This document shows, piece by piece, positions 6,651 through 7,766 of a DNA stretch of 7,766 bases. The notes under the pieces were generated by a model. It saw only the letters and a list, made by a program, of their open reading frames with translations, had not been told where the DNA came from and ran no database searches. Both the position numbers and the translations under genes were made by a program. Numbering within the stretch: position 1 is the first letter of the stretch; every line of letters starts with the position of its first letter. The stretch lies in assembly GCA_025057195.1 (NCBI GenBank), contig JANWWX010000056.1, forward strand, positions 1 to 7,766, written 5' to 3'. Source of the stretch: Leptospiraceae bacterium. GTDB taxonomy: Bacteria > Spirochaetota > Leptospiria > Turneriellales > Turneriellaceae.

Positions 6651-6667
6651 GCATGGCATTGCCAGGC
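6651..6667. terminator. Weak hairpin between convergent genes, possible bidirectional terminator
   Basis: GCATGGC (6651-6657) can pair with GCCAGGC (6661-6667) around a three-base loop, with one A-G mismatch. A 10 bp palindrome, GATTGCAATC, lies just before it at 6636-6645. Neither strand shows a U tract after the stem, so this is not a classical intrinsic terminator. It is listed because it is the only structure in the 51 bp gap where both convergent transcripts must end. Confidence 0.22.
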
Positions 6668-6680
6668 GGTCACTGCGCCA

Positions 6681-7142
6681 CTAACCTTTCCAAAACAACT
6701 TGACCAGTATCGCCACTGCAGAGGAAACCAAAAGTCCCATCAGCCATTGCAAGAAAGTGTAAAGCTGGTTGAAACGTTTGTCAATCTGTTCAAATCGCTT
6801 GTCGATCTGCTCGAAACGCTTATCAATTTGTTCGAAACGCATTTCCACCTGCTCAAATCGCTTCTCTACTTGTTCAAAGCGCTTTTCGACCTGCTCAAAG
6901 CGCCGGTTCATATCCTCGCGCAAAAGAGCGATTTCACGCATGGTGTCTTCTCGGAGAATCTGCATTTCGCGGCGCAGATCCTGGTCGAGGTGCGCAAAGT
7001 GGTTGGCCTGCGCCTTGAGGATCAGGATAATCATCTCCTCCGAAGATAGTTTTTCCTTGTCAATTTTTGCGATGATTTCTGCGGCCTTTTTGTCCAGCCA
7101 CTGGCTGAAGACATCGTCGAACATGCCATAACAAAGTACCAT
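6681..7142 (-). CDS. Small heptad-repeat coiled-coil protein with C-terminal membrane anchor
   Basis: Reading from ATG 7142-7140, the product has 153 residues; ATG 7124-7122 (MFDDVFSQWLDKK) is an equally plausible start giving 147. Neither has a clear Shine-Dalgarno. The N-terminal third is helical and charged (KAAEIIAKIDKEKLSSEE, then LKAQANHF). A long coiled coil follows, with six tandem heptads: RFEQVEK twice, RFEQVEM once, RFEQIDK three times, then a degenerate RFNQLYT. The C-terminus, about residues 131-149, is one hydrophobic helix ending in KLFWKG, a tail-anchor arrangement. Short proteins of this plan are common in some bacteria; Borrelia Bdr proteins share the layout of central repeats plus terminal membrane helix, but no homology is claimed. 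The function is unknown; a self-associating membrane-bound scaffold is a guess. The gene is convergent with the operon and divergent from acs. Confidence 0.78.
   Translation of the reverse strand: MVLCYGMFDDVFSQWLDKKAAEIIAKIDKEKLSSEEMIILILKAQANHFAHLDQDLRREMQILREDTMREIALLREDMNRRFEQVEKRFEQVEKRFEQVEMRFEQIDKRFEQIDKRFEQIDKRFNQLYTFLQWLMGLLVSSAVAILVKLFWKG
6777..6902 (-). repeat. Six 21 bp tandem repeats encoding RFEQ(V/I)(E/D)(K/M) heptads
   Basis: Six in-frame 21 bp units encode the heptads, with a partial seventh down to about 6765. The units differ at many synonymous positions while the amino acids stay nearly identical. The three upstream units use V-E and the three downstream ones I-D, suggesting two sub-blocks that expanded separately. 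This points to an old repeat kept by selection on the protein rather than a fresh slippage event. Confidence 0.9.
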
Positions 7143-7154
7143 ACGAAGGGTAAG

Positions 7155-7212
7155 CTGGCAAATGAAAAACCACCATAAATTCTTGACAGGTCTTTTTAGG
7201 GGTATTTGCCAG
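7155..7212. promoter_or_regulatory. Inverted repeat CTGGCAAAT / ATTTGCCAG in the divergent promoter region
   Basis: CTGGCAAAT at 7155-7163 and ATTTGCCAG at 7204-7212 are perfect 9 bp inverted arms separated by 40 bp, with centres 49 bp apart. A TTGACA hexamer at 7183-7188 lies at the dyad centre, but no convincing -10 box follows at normal spacing; TATTTG at 7203-7208 is only 14 bp away. The arms could be paired operator half-sites for a regulator controlling both the coiled-coil gene and acs, or a long hairpin in a leader. The arms and the TTGACA are seen directly; a regulatory role is inferred. Confidence 0.38.
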
Positions 7213-7216
7213 TCCC

Positions 7217-7766
7217 ATGGCCAAGAAAAAAGAGCAGAGCGAAAAGCATGGTACCTATACTGACATGCGCTTTGACCCACGCAAGATCGCACCCGAGCTG
7301 GTCAAAAAAGCCCATATCCGTAGTTTTGAAAAATACGAAAAACTCTATCGCCAGTCAGTCAAAAATCCGGAAAAGTTTTGGGAAAAAATTGCCTATGAAC
7401 AGCTGACCTGGTTCAAGCCTTTCAAAAAAGTGCTGCAGTCTGATTTTGCCAACGCCAAGAACCAATGGTTTTTGGGTGGCAAAACTAACTTATGCTATAA
7501 CGCGCTCGACCGCCATCTGGAAACCCACCGCAAAAATAAAGCGGCGATCATCTGGGAGCCGGATAATCCAGCAACCCCGGGCCGCACCTACACCTACCAG
7601 CAGTTGCACTACGAGGTCTGCCGCGTGGCCAATGTGCTGGAATCACACGGTGTCAAAAAAGGTGATCGGGTCACCCTCTATATGCCGATGATCCCCGAGC
7701 TTGCCATTGCGACACTGGCGTGCGCGCGCATCGGTGCGATCCATTCGATCATTTTCGGTGGCTTTT
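7217..7766 (+). CDS. acs: Acetyl-CoA synthetase (AMP-forming), 3' end outside the window
   Basis: The frame is open from ATG 7217 to the right edge, showing the first 183 residues of an enzyme that is usually about 640-660 residues long. The family pattern is clear: [21 protein letters not shown], then [19 protein letters not shown] (the NxxxNxxDRH region of acetyl-CoA and propionyl-CoA synthetases), [42 protein letters not shown] and [15 protein letters not shown]. These proteins activate acetate with ATP and CoA in the cytosol through an acetyl-adenylate; the adenylate-forming P-loop, the active site and the regulatory acetylated Lys lie beyond the window. The start is chosen because an in-frame TGA at 7184-7186 blocks earlier starts. 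An AGGGG at 7198-7202 is rather far (14 nt) for a Shine-Dalgarno, and ATG 7265 is an alternative. Acetyl-CoA is the best guess for the product; a propionate-using relative cannot be excluded. Confidence 0.9.
   Translation, partial: MAKKKEQSEKHGTYTDMRFDPRKIAPELVKKAHIRSFEKYEKLYRQSVKNPEKFWEKIAYEQLTWFKPFKKVLQSDFANAKNQWFLGGKTNLCYNALDRHLETHRKNKAAIIWEPDNPATPGRTYTYQQLHYEVCRVANVLESHGVKKGDRVTLYMPMIPELAIATLACARIGAIHSIIFGGF

Noticed and set aside
6777..6902. CRISPR-like array of short repeats
   Set aside because: The 21 bp units are contiguous with no unique spacers and are in frame with a coding sequence.
6747..7131. Plus-strand open frames with repeated RLSICSK-like or LLKSL-like peptides
   Set aside because: These arise because a 21 bp repeat without stops stays open in several frames. 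The minus-strand frame gives a coherent charged coiled coil with an anchor, so the plus-strand frames are shadows.
7183..7208. Sigma-70 promoter for acs using TTGACA
   Set aside because: The only -10-like hexamer, TATTTG, is 14 bp away and 8 bp from the start codon. The spacing and leader length are poor, so it is not listed as a promoter on its own.
7143..7292. N-terminal extension of the coiled-coil gene
   Set aside because: It would run through the divergent regulatory region and into the acs coding sequence. The extra residues look like non-coding translation.

Overview
The window carries most of one tightly packed plus-strand operon (1-6629), then a small convergent minus-strand gene (6681-7142), then the start of a plus-strand acetyl-CoA synthetase gene (7217 to the right edge). 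Coding density is very high. The largest gap is the 74 bp divergent intergenic region at 7143-7216, and no stretch over 300 bases lacks a gene. I saw no rRNA, tRNA, CRISPR array, insertion sequence or phage gene.

The operon encodes, in order: a cyclopropane-fatty-acid-synthase-like SAM methyltransferase (5' end outside the window); a MerR-type regulator with a cobalamin-binding domain (CarH/LitR family, a B12-based light sensor); an FAD-dependent amine-oxidase-like oxidoreductase; a DUF1365 protein; a second, full-length CFA-synthase-family methyltransferase; an unrecognised exported protein of 237 residues; and a GPH/MelB-type MFS transporter. Every junction overlaps: four are ATGA, one is GTGA, and one is an 11 nt overlap. 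The seven genes are therefore probably co-transcribed and translationally coupled. FAD oxidoreductase, DUF1365 and CFA synthase form a recurrent set in proteobacteria under LitR or ChrR/sigma-E control (light and singlet oxygen). Comparable genes in Rhodobacter and Rhodopseudomonas take part in furan fatty acid synthesis on membrane phospholipids. The simplest reading is a light-induced programme that methylates and oxidises unsaturated acyl chains, with an exported protein and a transporter added. The final product cannot be read from the sequence.

Two details stand out. The regulator keeps the W-x9-EH and DxHxxG cobalamin signatures of CarH, but has Glu where Thermus CarH has the His (His132) that ligates cobalt after illumination. 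The operon also holds two different CFA-family methyltransferases, as would suit two successive methylations.

The convergent gene encodes a small coiled-coil protein with six perfect-length heptad repeats and a C-terminal membrane anchor. The divergent region between it and acs contains a perfect 9 bp inverted repeat with arms 49 bp apart centre to centre.

The organism is a Gram-negative-type bacterium with a moderately GC-rich genome (low to mid 50s percent by eye). The heptad-repeat protein with a C-terminal anchor and the overall gene style recall Leptospiraceae such as Turneriella or Leptonema, but this is a low-confidence impression that the operon itself does not prove.
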